Shown: piece after piece, positions 18,001 to 25,405 of the stretch
How positions within the stretch are numbered: the stretch's first letter is position 1
Layout: each line of letters starts with the position of its first letter
Made by a program: the position numbers and the translations under genes
Origin: Deltaproteobacteria bacterium
GTDB lineage: Bacteria > Desulfobacterota > Desulfobacteria > Desulfobacterales > SURF-15
DNA: 32,124 nt
Assembly (NCBI GenBank): GCA_024644775.1
Contig: JAHEHB010000010.1
Location: 1-32,124, forward strand
Direction of reading: 5' to 3'
Notes under the pieces: generated by a model
What the model was told of the DNA's origin: nothing
The model's input: only the letters and a program-made list of their open reading frames with translations
Databases searched by the model: none

Positions 18001-18056
18001 GCAGTAGATGACCGCCACTGACAATGAAGCGGTGTGAAAATGGAAGTGTTTATGAC

Positions 18057-19175
18057 CTATCTTTTGCCACCGCTACCCGATCCCCCACCAGCACCGCCAC
18101 TACCGGAACCACCACCGGCTCCGCCGCTGGAGCCATTGGCGTTATCAGAGCCCCCGGAACCCGATCCAGAAGACCCGGATCCGCCGGCCCCACCGGAATC
18201 GCCGGCCCCGCCAGCGCCATCGGTGTTACCGGAGCCCCCGGAACCGGATCCAGAAGACCCGGATCCGCCGGCGCCACCGGAATCGCCGGCCCCGCCAGCG
18301 CCGTCGGTGTTACCGGAGCCTCCGGAACCGGATCCAGAAGATCCAGAACCACCGGAACCACCAGATCCTTCAGATTCTCCGGGTTCACCGGATTCACCAA
18401 CGCCTCCAGCTTTTGTATTCGCCCCGAGGTTTCGTGCCCGTTCACCCTGTCCGATCGCATTGTGGTATTGATGTGCAACTTTTTCAGGGGAGCCAATTCT
18501 GGCGCGCTCCACAAAGGAATTTTGCATTTGTTTCATCTCGCGGGCGCTATACTCCTGTTGTAATGCAGTACAGACCACATCGGCGGCGGAACCTGTGTGA
18601 ACACCCAGGCGTGTCATCGTCCGGGCGGCAAGGAATGACTCTAAAGTGAGCTCCTCGATACGATTTTGGGTCATTTGGCGTGTCCTCACACGGATACTCT
18701 CCATAATTCTATCCGCATCCGGGTAATCCATACCTGCTGAAAGACTTCCCGAAACCGCATTTGCGATACCCTGCACACGAGCGCTATCCGTTGCAATTCT
18801 TCTCGCATGTCGGTATGCAAAGGAATGGCGGGCCCTTGTTTTTTCCATGGCCCTAACAACGATTTCATCAGGAGCATTCTTTGCGATACCCTCATAGACC
18901 TTGTTCATCAAGGGTTCTATGGGTAAATCTTCTTGTACAGCCGACACGAGAATCTGCTGCACTTTCAGGGTATGCTCCTGTCTAAAGCGGTTCTGAGCCA
19001 TCATACGAGTAATCTTTATGGCATCTTCGCTCGGTACCCCAGCATCAATCATTTCCCGAGTATTGACTTTCATTTGCTCCGTGGCCATATTAGACAAACC
19101 CTGATCGACTTCATCGCCAAAAGCAAAAGGCACATGAAGCATGATGACAATGGCTATTGTTAGAAATTTTTTCAT
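18057..19175 (-). CDS. Secreted helical protein with a long Gly/Ser repeat tail
   Basis: I choose the ATG at 19175 because GAGGAGG lies six bases upstream and the product then starts with a clean signal peptide (MKKFLTIAIVIMLHVPFAFG). The mature part, to about residue 250, is mostly helical and rich in Met, Arg and Glu (DAIKITRMMAQNRFRQEH, VVRAMEKTRARHSFAYRHAR); I recognise no named domain. The last 115 or so residues are almost only Gly and Ser with Ala, Asn, Thr and Asp, built from a 28-residue unit. The protein ends GGKR. It is the last gene of the ECF sigma/anti-sigma operon on this strand and is likely a target or effector of that system. It converges with the radical SAM gene, leaving a 56-base gap with no clear terminator. 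Confidence 0.85.
   Translation of the reverse strand: MKKFLTIAIVIMLHVPFAFGDEVDQGLSNMATEQMKVNTREMIDAGVPSEDAIKITRMMAQNRFRQEHTLKVQQILVSAVQEDLPIEPLMNKVYEGIAKNAPDEIVVRAMEKTRARHSFAYRHARRIATDSARVQGIANAVSGSLSAGMDYPDADRIMESIRVRTRQMTQNRIEELTLESFLAARTMTRLGVHTGSAADVVCTALQQEYSAREMKQMQNSFVERARIGSPEKVAHQYHNAIGQGERARNLGANTKAGGVGESGEPGESEGSGGSGGSGSSGSGSGGSGNTDGAGGAGDSGGAGGSGSSGSGSGGSGNTDGAGGAGDSGGAGGSGSSGSGSGGSDNANGSSGGAGGGSGSGGAGGGSGSGGKR
18147..18342. repeat. 84-bp tandem repeat within the Gly/Ser tail
   Basis: Unit 1 is 18147-18230, unit 2 is 18231-18314, and a third partial copy starts at 18315 and loses similarity after about 18342. Units 1 and 2 differ at about four of 84 positions. The period keeps the reading frame (28 residues: Gly/Ser-rich, with NTDGAGGAGDSGGA). 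Such in-frame repeats expand and contract by slippage or recombination. The opposite strand is also open here and would give a Pro-rich peptide, which I regard as an artefact of composition. Confidence 0.9.
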
Positions 19176-19240
19176 AACATCCTCCTCATCCAATATTATC
19201 CTTGGTGTTTTAACCTTGGAACGTGCGGTGAAGAAAAAGG

Positions 19241-19567
19241 TTACGTCCCTGGCACAAAAATGCAGTTTTTGGATCCGAAATCATCATTTTCACTAAATTC
19301 GCATGCGGGTATATGAGGGACGCCGTCAACAAGATAAAAGTATTTGAATTCCGTGTTTGCTGGGACAATGATCTCCCACGTGCGTCCATCGATTTTTTTG
19401 GCTTCATGAGGGGCATAACCATCCAAAGAGTGCAAAAAGTAAACAGTCTGGGCGTTGGGCTCCTTTAGGTAGATATGCAGGTTGTTGTCCTTAACCCTGT
19501 AGGAATGCCCGGCACAGGCTGTTAAACCAATAATGAAGAATGCAGGAAAAAATATTAACCGGTTCAT
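19241..19567 (-). CDS. Small lipoprotein with an AMPK-beta/CBM48-like fold
   Basis: 108 residues. A lipoprotein signal peptide with lipobox LTAC (Cys18) predicts attachment to the inner or outer membrane. The mature part looks like a small all-beta domain (LHIYLKEPNAQTVYFLHSLDGY, WEIIVPANTEFKYFYLVDG) ending NDDFGSKNCIFVPG. That ending parallels QDDFGGQNSILQV at the end of the adjacent anti-sigma factor, so the two domains are probably related early-set (glycogen-binding-like) beta sandwiches. The start overlaps the anti-sigma stop by four bases. Whether it binds a glycan is unknown. Confidence 0.85.
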   Translation of the reverse strand: MNRLIFFPAFFIIGLTACAGHSYRVKDNNLHIYLKEPNAQTVYFLHSLDGYAPHEAKKIDGRTWEIIVPANTEFKYFYLVDGVPHIPACEFSENDDFGSKNCIFVPGT

Positions 19568-20151
19568 GTCTCTCTCCTCACCTGAAGAATTGAATTCTGA
19601 CCTCCGAAATCATCCTGTTCACGAGCTGGAATGGTTGGATCTGCGACTCTTTTTGTGCCTTCCAAAATATAGGTAAATTTATGTTCTCCCTCGGGTAGAG
19701 AAAGGGTTAATTCCCAGTACCCGCTGGTGCCGATTTTTTGCATGGGGAGTTTTTCCCAGTCTGTAAAGCTGCCGGTGATCTCCACCTGTTTGACATCCGG
19801 CCGATAAATAACGAATCGGTTTTCTATCGGACAGATTTTTGAGGACGGCGTAAAAAAAAGCAGAATCATAGCCGCCGCCGCAACCCCTGAGGCAGCGACC
19901 CCGATTGGTCGTAAAAATGAAAAGACTTTTCTTCGCCAATCTATTTTCCATGCTGTTTTCCAATTAAGGGAAGATTTGAGATCAACACTCGGTAAACGAT
20001 CCGTCATATCTGAACGGAGCAGTTTTTCCTGATGTAACAGCGCTAGGGTCTCTTCGGTAAAGGTCATATCCTCGTGAAGGGTTTCAACGAATGTGATCTT
20101 TTCATCCATGTCTAATTCATCATCGATAAACATGCTGATTAAATAATTCAT
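19564..20151 (-). CDS. Anti-sigma factor with a periplasmic AMPK-beta/CBM48-like domain
   Basis: 195 residues in three parts. Residues 1-78 are cytoplasmic, start MNYLISMFIDDELDMDEKI and resemble the sigma-binding segment of ECF anti-sigma factors (no Zn-binding HxxxCxxC is present). One transmembrane helix follows at about 81-101 (RPIGVAASGVAAAAMILLFF). The C-terminal domain, about 108-192, has the isoamylase/AMPK-beta early-set pattern: VKQVEITGSFTDWEKLPM, GYWELTLSLPEGEHKFTYIL, then the ADPTIPAREQDDFGGQNS ending. In known proteins this fold binds glycogen or related glucans. The start overlaps the ECF sigma stop by four bases. Likely role: hold the sigma factor at the membrane and release it on an envelope or carbohydrate signal; this is inferred. 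Confidence 0.88.
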   Translation of the reverse strand: MNYLISMFIDDELDMDEKITFVETLHEDMTFTEETLALLHQEKLLRSDMTDRLPSVDLKSSLNWKTAWKIDWRRKVFSFLRPIGVAASGVAAAAMILLFFTPSSKICPIENRFVIYRPDVKQVEITGSFTDWEKLPMQKIGTSGYWELTLSLPEGEHKFTYILEGTKRVADPTIPAREQDDFGGQNSILQVRRET

Positions 20152-20630
20152 TGTTCTTTATCTCCTTGGAGAATTTTCTTAAGCTTTGTGCGCGCACGGT
20201 GAACTTTCACTTTCACATTCACTTCACTGGTTCCGGTTAGTTGCGCAATTTCACGGTATGAAAACTTGCTGGAGACAACGAGAGCAAGGATGTCTCTTTC
20301 TGTTTCTTCTAATTGTTTCATCGCGGAAAGCACCTGTCGGTAGGATTCCCGGATCAAAAGACGCTGTTCAGGATCTATGGAAGACGGGTTATTCTGGCCT
20401 TCTTCAAATGGTTCATTTCGGCGTAATTTTCGTGAGTGATCCAAAATTGCATTTCGTGCGATTGTAAACAGAAGGGATGGTTTTTGTTGATCCGGTCCAT
20501 AATGTCCAAGCAGTCGCGTAAAGCTTTCCTGCATGATATCTTTTGCAATTTCATAGTTTCCGGTTCTGCGCAAAAGATACGCAAACAGTTTTTCTCGATG
20601 TGTCCGATAAAATGCGTCAAAATTATTCAT
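20148..20630 (-). CDS. ECF-type RNA polymerase sigma factor
   Basis: 160 residues from the ATG at 20630, which gives the standard start (MNNFDAFYRTHREKLFAYLL); an upstream in-frame TTG at 20672 would add 14 atypical residues. Region 2 spans about 5-70 (DIMQESFTRLLGHY, FTIARNAILDHSRKLRR) and region 4 about 95-150, with the helix-turn-helix FSYREIAQLTGTSEVNVKVKVHRARTKLKK. It is the first gene of the four-gene minus-strand operon and overlaps the anti-sigma gene by four bases, the usual layout for an autoregulated sigma/anti-sigma pair. The ribosome binding site is weak. Confidence 0.95.
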   Translation of the reverse strand: MNNFDAFYRTHREKLFAYLLRRTGNYEIAKDIMQESFTRLLGHYGPDQQKPSLLFTIARNAILDHSRKLRRNEPFEEGQNNPSSIDPEQRLLIRESYRQVLSAMKQLEETERDILALVVSSKFSYREIAQLTGTSEVNVKVKVHRARTKLKKILQGDKEQ

Positions 20631-20838
20631 CTGCTTATAAAACGTATGAAACCTCGTAAAGTTACAGGGCAAGATCCCATACTACACACGCATTGTCACT
20701 TTCTTCAACACCATCGTTTTAACAAACCGATCGTATATGGCAGTATGGACCGATCACCTGCATCGGATTCTCGTAAAAACAGTTCCCATCGTTTTTGTTG
20801 CTGGATGCAAAAAGACGGGGTGATTTATCCAATTTCCC

Positions 20839-20867
20839 TTGACATAAGGGGTCGTTACTTGTAGAAA
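20839..20867 (+). promoter_or_regulatory. Candidate sigma-70 promoter for the GntR regulator
   Basis: TTGACA at 20839-20844, a 17-base spacer, then TAGAAA at 20862-20867 (four of six -10 positions). It points towards the GntR-type gene, leaving a leader of about 100 bases. The palindrome at 20869-20881 directly abuts the -10 element, where a bound repressor would block transcription. Confidence 0.5.
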
Positions 20868-20868
20868 G

Positions 20869-20881
20869 GTCGACGGTCGAC
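20869..20881. promoter_or_regulatory. Candidate operator, GTCGAC-G-GTCGAC
   Basis: Two copies of the palindrome GTCGAC separated by one base form a 13-base near-perfect dyad immediately downstream of the putative -10 element and about 95 bases before the GntR-type start codon. FCD-type GntR regulators often repress their own promoters through short dyads, so autoregulation is plausible. No identical copy is seen before sdhC. Confidence 0.35.
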
Positions 20882-20976
20882 AAAATACAGAAAGGGTTGT
20901 TTCGTTGTTTATTGATTCCCTTTGAAACCATAATATATATAAATAACAAATGGTTATATCTTAAAAACGGTTTAGT

Positions 20977-21669
20977 ATGCCGACAGATCAGATTGAACAG
21001 ATTGATTTAAAACCGAGCGTATTGGCCGAGCAAGTATCTCGTATCCTCAGTGATGCGATTCTGGAGGGAGTTCTCAAAGGCGGAGATAAACTGATTGAAG
21101 CACAGCTTCAGAAAAAGTTTGGTATCAGCCGTTCTCCACTGAGGGAAGCCTTTAGAGATTTAGAAAAAAAAGGCCTTGTTGTGATTGTGCCTCGTAAAGG
21201 CACACTTGTTAAGCGCATCACTCGAAAAGATATTGAGGATAACTTTCCGGTCCGATCCGTGCTGGAAGGGTTGGCAGCCAAAGAAGCCTTTCAAAAAATG
21301 ACGGATCATGACAAACGGGACTTGGGTCACGCGCTTCAGAAAATGGAAGCGGCCGTCAAAACACACAATACTAAGAACTACTGGAAATATCATCTTAAAT
21401 TTCACGAAACCTTTATCGATGCATCGTATAATGCGGTGCTTATCGATATTTTGCAAACCTTGAGGATGCACAGCTTGTGGTATCGGTTTTCGTATCAATA
21501 CTATCAGGAGGATCTTCGAAAATCTCTTGCCGTTCATCAAAAGATTTGCACGCTTTTTCAAAATCCCGCCTCAGAGCCGGAGATCATCGGGGAACTGGTG
21601 CAATTGCATATCGAGGAGGCGTATTGGCGATTCTTGGCGTACCTCGAATCGCAACGGAATGCATCTTAA
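20977..21669 (+). CDS. GntR-family (FCD subfamily) transcriptional regulator
   Basis: 230 residues. The N-terminal winged helix spans about 10-75 (VLAEQVSRILSDAILEGVLKGGDKL, then the recognition part FGISRSPLREAFRDLEKKGLV). The C-terminal all-helical FCD ligand domain spans about 85-225, with likely metal-ligand histidines in KYHLKFHETF, SLAVHQK and VQLHIEEAYW. FCD regulators commonly sense organic acids such as dicarboxylates, sugar acids or acyl-CoA-related metabolites. It is encoded just upstream of and co-oriented with sdhCAB and the acid-metabolism genes, so it probably controls that cluster. Confidence 0.92.
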   Translation: MPTDQIEQIDLKPSVLAEQVSRILSDAILEGVLKGGDKLIEAQLQKKFGISRSPLREAFRDLEKKGLVVIVPRKGTLVKRITRKDIEDNFPVRSVLEGLAAKEAFQKMTDHDKRDLGHALQKMEAAVKTHNTKNYWKYHLKFHETFIDASYNAVLIDILQTLRMHSLWYRFSYQYYQEDLRKSLAVHQKICTLFQNPASEPEIIGELVQLHIEEAYWRFLAYLESQRNAS

Positions 21670-21745
21670 GGCGGATAGGATTCAAATTGTAGTTGTCTCG
21701 TGTTTTTTGTGATAATAATGCAGATCGATTCAGGAGGGATACCGA

Positions 21746-22573
21746 GTGACCACAGATACTGTTTTCCGGCGGGTTGAAGCGCTGATTGTTCCAAAATTAG
21801 AACGCTTACCGATGATATCGTTCTATTCGAAAACAAGGGGTTGGCCGTTTGTGCTGGCCTGGCTCCATCGAACCACCGGCATCTTTCTGGTACTTTATGT
21901 ACTGTTTCATATTTATACCCTATCATTTTTAAGGGCACCTGAAGCATATGACGCAAAAATGCAGTTTTTACGTTTATCAGTGTTTCTCGTACTTGAATGG
22001 GCACTGGCGATTCCGGTTATTTTTCATGCCTTCAACGGCGGCCGGTTGATTCTCTACGAGATTTTCGGCGCCCGAAAAGACCCCACAGTCATTCGATGGG
22101 TTTGGGTCCTTGGAATTTTATATATTCTACTCTTGGGAATCATGATGGTGTTTGGCAACCAAACGGTGACACCGGGCTTTTTTTGGTTAACCGCCCTGCT
22201 TATTGCTTCCATTTTGGGATATGTGGTCGCGATGCAGATTTGGAATTCCGGTATTTCACTCGGCTGGAAATTGCAGAGAATTACCGGTAGTTTTTTACTG
22301 ATAATGATTCCGGCACACATGCTATTTATGCATTTGAATATAAGCACCGGTCACGAAGCGAGTGTTGTGATTGCCAGGATGCAGAATATCTTTATTAAAA
22401 TTGTCGATATAGGCCTTGTCGGTGGTGTTTTTTTCCACGGCGGATATGGACTTTTATCAATGGTAAAGGACTATATTTCCTCTAAATCCCTACAAAACGT
22501 TTGTTCTCTGGTAATTTACGGGGTGATAGTTCTGTTTGCGTGGGTCGGAGTGAAGCTAGCGATCCTGATATAG
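21746..22573 (+). CDS. sdhC: Succinate dehydrogenase/fumarate reductase cytochrome b subunit (di-haem type)
   Basis: 275 residues, GTG start with strong AGGAGGGA upstream. It anchors the SdhAB catalytic part to the membrane and exchanges electrons with quinone. Four candidate haem-ligand histidines sit in family-like contexts: H55 (HRTTGIFL..LFHIYTLS), H94 (IFHAFNGG), H191 (QRITGSFLL..PAHMLFMH) and H231 (FFHGGYGL). This matches the single-subunit di-haem (type B) cytochromes such as Wolinella FrdC, as does the C-A-B gene order. About seven hydrophobic segments are visible rather than five: there are two extra ones between H94 and H191. The two halves resemble each other, suggesting an internal duplication or an SdhC-SdhD fusion. 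Direction of the reaction cannot be told from sequence. Confidence 0.9.
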   Translation: MTTDTVFRRVEALIVPKLERLPMISFYSKTRGWPFVLAWLHRTTGIFLVLYVLFHIYTLSFLRAPEAYDAKMQFLRLSVFLVLEWALAIPVIFHAFNGGRLILYEIFGARKDPTVIRWVWVLGILYILLLGIMMVFGNQTVTPGFFWLTALLIASILGYVVAMQIWNSGISLGWKLQRITGSFLLIMIPAHMLFMHLNISTGHEASVVIARMQNIFIKIVDIGLVGGVFFHGGYGLLSMVKDYISSKSLQNVCSLVIYGVIVLFAWVGVKLAILI

Positions 22574-22725
22574 GATTAAGTAAGCATAGCTGTTTGGACA
22601 TTATAAACACTGTGCAAAGGTTCGAATGATAATCGATGGTTTAATAAGATATTTAAGAGATCATAAATCTAACACCGGACAACGTTGCATCTAAAAGAAT
22701 ATGCAAATTTATAAACGCCTGAACC

Positions 22726-22773
22726 GACAAACCGGCCAACGGGCAAACCGGCTAACTGGTCAACGGACACCCG
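22726..22773. repeat. Degenerate 16-bp tandem repeat between sdhC and sdhA
   Basis: GACAAACCGGCCAACG (22726-22741) is followed directly by GGCAAACCGGCTAACT (22742-22757), 13 of 16 identical, then a more diverged third unit to about 22773. The 240-base gap 22574-22813 holds no gene that I can see; the repeat lies about 40 bases before the sdhA start and could affect relative expression of sdhC and sdhA. Confidence 0.5.
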
Positions 22774-22813
22774 GGCAATCATTCAATTCAAATGAAAGAG
22801 GATTGTAAAGGAT

Positions 22814-24610
22814 ATGAAGAAATTTTTAGAAGTATCTTCTACCATTCGCTGTGATGTCCTCATTATTGGTGCGGGGGGCGCCGGCCTGCGATGTGCGGCG
22901 GAGATATTGGAAAAAAAACCGGAAACCCGAGTGATCGCCTTAACCAAGGTTTCTCATCCTCAAAAATCACATACATCAACAGCACAGGGAGGCCTTGCTG
23001 CCGTCGACCCCAAAGATCCTGTAGATAAAACTATTTATCACATGTTTGATACGTGGAAGGGATCGGACTGCATGGCCGATCAAAATGTGATTAAAAAAAT
23101 CAGTGAGGCCTCTTGGGAACAGATCATTTGGCTGGAACACAGGGGAATGCATCTTAGCCGGAACAACCAAGGAGATCTGAGTAAAAGAACATTCGGTGGA
23201 CATACCGTAAATTTCGGTGAAACTTTTGCTTATCGGGCTGTTTTTGAAGCTGACCGAACCGGAAAGGGGATCATGGACACCGGTTGGGGTGAAACCCTGA
23301 AACGTGGCATCACCTTTATGAATCAAACCATCGCCACCGAGCTGCTTTTCAAAGATCAACAGTGTGCCGGATGCATCGTATTCAAACAGAAAGACGGAGC
23401 GTTTATACGAATTTTGGCCAAGGCCACCGTTTTTGCCAGTGGCGGATGCGGACAGGTCTTTAAAGTTACCACCAACTGCCGCCAGAATACCGGAGACGGG
23501 CTCGCCTTGATTCTCCGGGCAGGTCTTCCGGTAATGGATCCGGAAGCCGTTCAGTTTCATCCGACGGGTATTGTAGGACCTGGGATTTTGGCCAGTGAAA
23601 CCTTGCGATCCGTTGGCGGGATACTGAGAAATAAGGATTTAGAGCCTTTCATGGAGCAGTATGCACCGAAAATGAAAGAATTGGCTCCCCGTGATTTGGT
23701 GGCTCGGGCCATCGAAACCGAAATTCGTGAGGGTCGTGGCGTTCTGAATCCGGATCATCAGATCGAACATGTCTGGATCGACTTACGCCATCTGCCAGAG
23801 AGTATCCACGACAAGCAGATACCAGAGGTAAGCGGTTTTTTTAAAAAATTTGTGAACCTCGATCCCAAAACCGATCTTTGTCCGGTCCGACCAAGTGTTC
23901 ATTATCATATGGGTGGTATGCCTACCAATGAATTTGGAGAAATCGAAACCAGAGAGCGGACAGTGATTCCGGGACTATTTGCCATTGGCGAATGTGCCGC
24001 TGCAAGTTTTCATGGTTTTAATCGATTGGGAACGAACTCGATTTTAGAATTGATCACGATGGGTAAATTTGCGGGTGAGCGCGTGCTGGAATATCTAAAA
24101 GCATCTACGCACCCGTTGCCGGAAGTAAAACCAAAATTTAGCGAGGCCCTGTTTTCTTCATATTTTGAGGTGAACAACAGAGATAATCTTGGAAAAATTC
24201 GTGAGATGCTAAGATCGACCATGACGGAAAAAGTGGGAGTATTTAGAACCGAAAAAGATATCTTGGACGGTATCGAAACGATCAAGGAACTTAAGGAACG
24301 GGTTGATAAAACCGCATTATCCGGAAGAAATCCTATCATGAATCCGGAGCTTATCCAGCGCTGGGAACTGGACAACCTGTTGTCCGTATCGATGGTAATC
24401 GCTCGGGCTGCTCTGAACCGAAAAGAATCCAGAGGGGCCCATTACCGGGAAGATTTTCCGGAACGTTTGGATGAATTCAACGCCCATACATTGATATCCA
24501 TGCCGGAATTCGACAAGATTGAAACCGGGAAGCGCCCGGTGGATATGAGTCTATTTGAAGCCCGTGGTGAGCACTACGATAAATTTGGAATCATTCAAAG
24601 AAAATATTGA
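22814..24610 (+). CDS. sdhA: Succinate dehydrogenase/fumarate reductase flavoprotein subunit
   Basis: 598 residues. The FAD-binding GxGxxG is at 19-24 (IIGAGGAGL). His53 in KSHTSTAQGGLAA is the expected covalent FAD attachment site. The substrate site is visible in VQFHPTGI, and the capping/catalytic region in RLGTNSILELI. VHYHMGGMPTNEFGE is the usual flavoprotein signature. It interconverts succinate and fumarate, passing electrons to SdhB. An unusual feature is the 240-base gap between sdhC and sdhA, which contains a short repeat; sdhA and sdhB are close (36 bases). Confidence 0.95.
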   Translation: MKKFLEVSSTIRCDVLIIGAGGAGLRCAAEILEKKPETRVIALTKVSHPQKSHTSTAQGGLAAVDPKDPVDKTIYHMFDTWKGSDCMADQNVIKKISEASWEQIIWLEHRGMHLSRNNQGDLSKRTFGGHTVNFGETFAYRAVFEADRTGKGIMDTGWGETLKRGITFMNQTIATELLFKDQQCAGCIVFKQKDGAFIRILAKATVFASGGCGQVFKVTTNCRQNTGDGLALILRAGLPVMDPEAVQFHPTGIVGPGILASETLRSVGGILRNKDLEPFMEQYAPKMKELAPRDLVARAIETEIREGRGVLNPDHQIEHVWIDLRHLPESIHDKQIPEVSGFFKKFVNLDPKTDLCPVRPSVHYHMGGMPTNEFGEIETRERTVIPGLFAIGECAAASFHGFNRLGTNSILELITMGKFAGERVLEYLKASTHPLPEVKPKFSEALFSSYFEVNNRDNLGKIREMLRSTMTEKVGVFRTEKDILDGIETIKELKERVDKTALSGRNPIMNPELIQRWELDNLLSVSMVIARAALNRKESRGAHYREDFPERLDEFNAHTLISMPEFDKIETGKRPVDMSLFEARGEHYDKFGIIQRKY

Positions 24611-24646
24611 ACATCCAACACTAAACGCGGATAGAAAAGGCGATAA

Positions 24647-25375
24647 ATGGAAAACGCATTTAATCTTATCCTCAACATTCATCGATATGATCCGGATTCA
24701 AGGCGATCTTGGAAACAAGCATATCAGATTGAAGCTGGGCGTATTCTTCGTTTCGTAGATCTTTTTCGTAAAATCAACGAAGAACAGGATTCAACGCTTG
24801 CCTGGAATTCCTCTTGCGAACACGGGCAATGCGGTACCTGTTCGATACGGGTAAACGGCAAGCCGCTGCTTGCCTGTGAATTGCTGGTGGAAAACGCCGT
24901 TGCTTATTTTGGAACGACCACTTTTACCATTGAACCCCTGAATATTGCGCCTGTGGTGAGAGATTTGGTGGTGGATATTGAAAAGGCGTATGAACGGGTC
25001 GATCAGGTAAAGCCTTATATCATTCAACCGACCCCTCAAGAACAAAAAGGAGAAGCTTACGCCATAACCCCAAATCAATTGGAGCAGTATGTAAATGCAA
25101 CCCGTTGCATCAATTGCTTTTGTTGTGCTTCAGCCTGTATGAGCAGCCACAAAGGCTTTCTGGGGCCCAACGCCATGCTGGCCAGTATTGTTCGGGTGAT
25201 GGATCCACGAGAGCAAGAAAAGAAAGAGCGCTTGGAAATCCTTTATAGCGACAATGGTGTGTACCGATGCCATTCTTCTCAAGCATGCTCGTTTGTGTGT
25301 CCAAAGGAGATCGATGTGGCCCATTTTATCGCGTTGGCCAAGGAAGGGAAATTTAAGACAAACCAAGAAGAATGA
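24647..25375 (+). CDS. sdhB: Succinate dehydrogenase/fumarate reductase iron-sulfur subunit
   Basis: 242 residues carrying electrons from FAD to the cytochrome. The [2Fe-2S] ligands are C57, C62, C65 and C77 (SCEHGQCGTCSIRVNGKPLL then AC). The [4Fe-4S] and [3Fe-4S] ligands are C154, C157, C160, C164 (CINCFCCASAC) and C208, C214, C218 (CHSSQACSFVCPKEID). The common CxxCGCC has Phe in place of Gly here. The start at 24647 gives the expected short N-terminal beta strand (FNLILNIHRYDP). Followed 30 bases later by the DUF1847 gene. Confidence 0.95.
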   Translation: MENAFNLILNIHRYDPDSRRSWKQAYQIEAGRILRFVDLFRKINEEQDSTLAWNSSCEHGQCGTCSIRVNGKPLLACELLVENAVAYFGTTTFTIEPLNIAPVVRDLVVDIEKAYERVDQVKPYIIQPTPQEQKGEAYAITPNQLEQYVNATRCINCFCCASACMSSHKGFLGPNAMLASIVRVMDPREQEKKERLEILYSDNGVYRCHSSQACSFVCPKEIDVAHFIALAKEGKFKTNQEE

Positions 25376-25405
25376 TGAATCTTTAAAATTGAAAGGAGTA
25401 ACCAG

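Larger units (their letters stand above)
20631..20976. other. Divergent intergenic region between ECF sigma and GntR regulator genes
   Basis: 346 bases without a convincing gene. On the plus strand it holds a TTGACA promoter and a GTCGAC double palindrome (listed separately) ahead of the GntR gene. On the minus strand, towards the sigma gene, a GGAAC motif (complement at 20782-20786) resembles an ECF -35 element, but I cannot place a matching -10 at the right distance. Short open frames on the minus strand here lack ribosome binding sites and sensible composition. Confidence 0.6.

Noticed and set aside
18011..18033. ACCGC/GCGGT hairpin between the convergent radical SAM and Gly/Ser-tail genes
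   Set aside because: Short stem with a 13-base loop and no U-tract on either strand.
18034..18514. Long Pro-rich and Gly/Thr-rich frames opposite or out of frame with the Gly/Ser tail
   Set aside because: They arise because the GC-rich repeat has no stops in several frames. They lack ribosome binding sites, and the minus-strand frame alone joins to a signal peptide and operon.
20782..20786. GGAAC element as an ECF-sigma autoregulated promoter
   Set aside because: No -10 element at the expected 15-17 base spacing could be placed.
20719..20949. Minus-strand open frame in the gap between ECF sigma and GntR genes
   Set aside because: No ribosome binding site and no protein-like pattern; it overlaps the likely promoter region.
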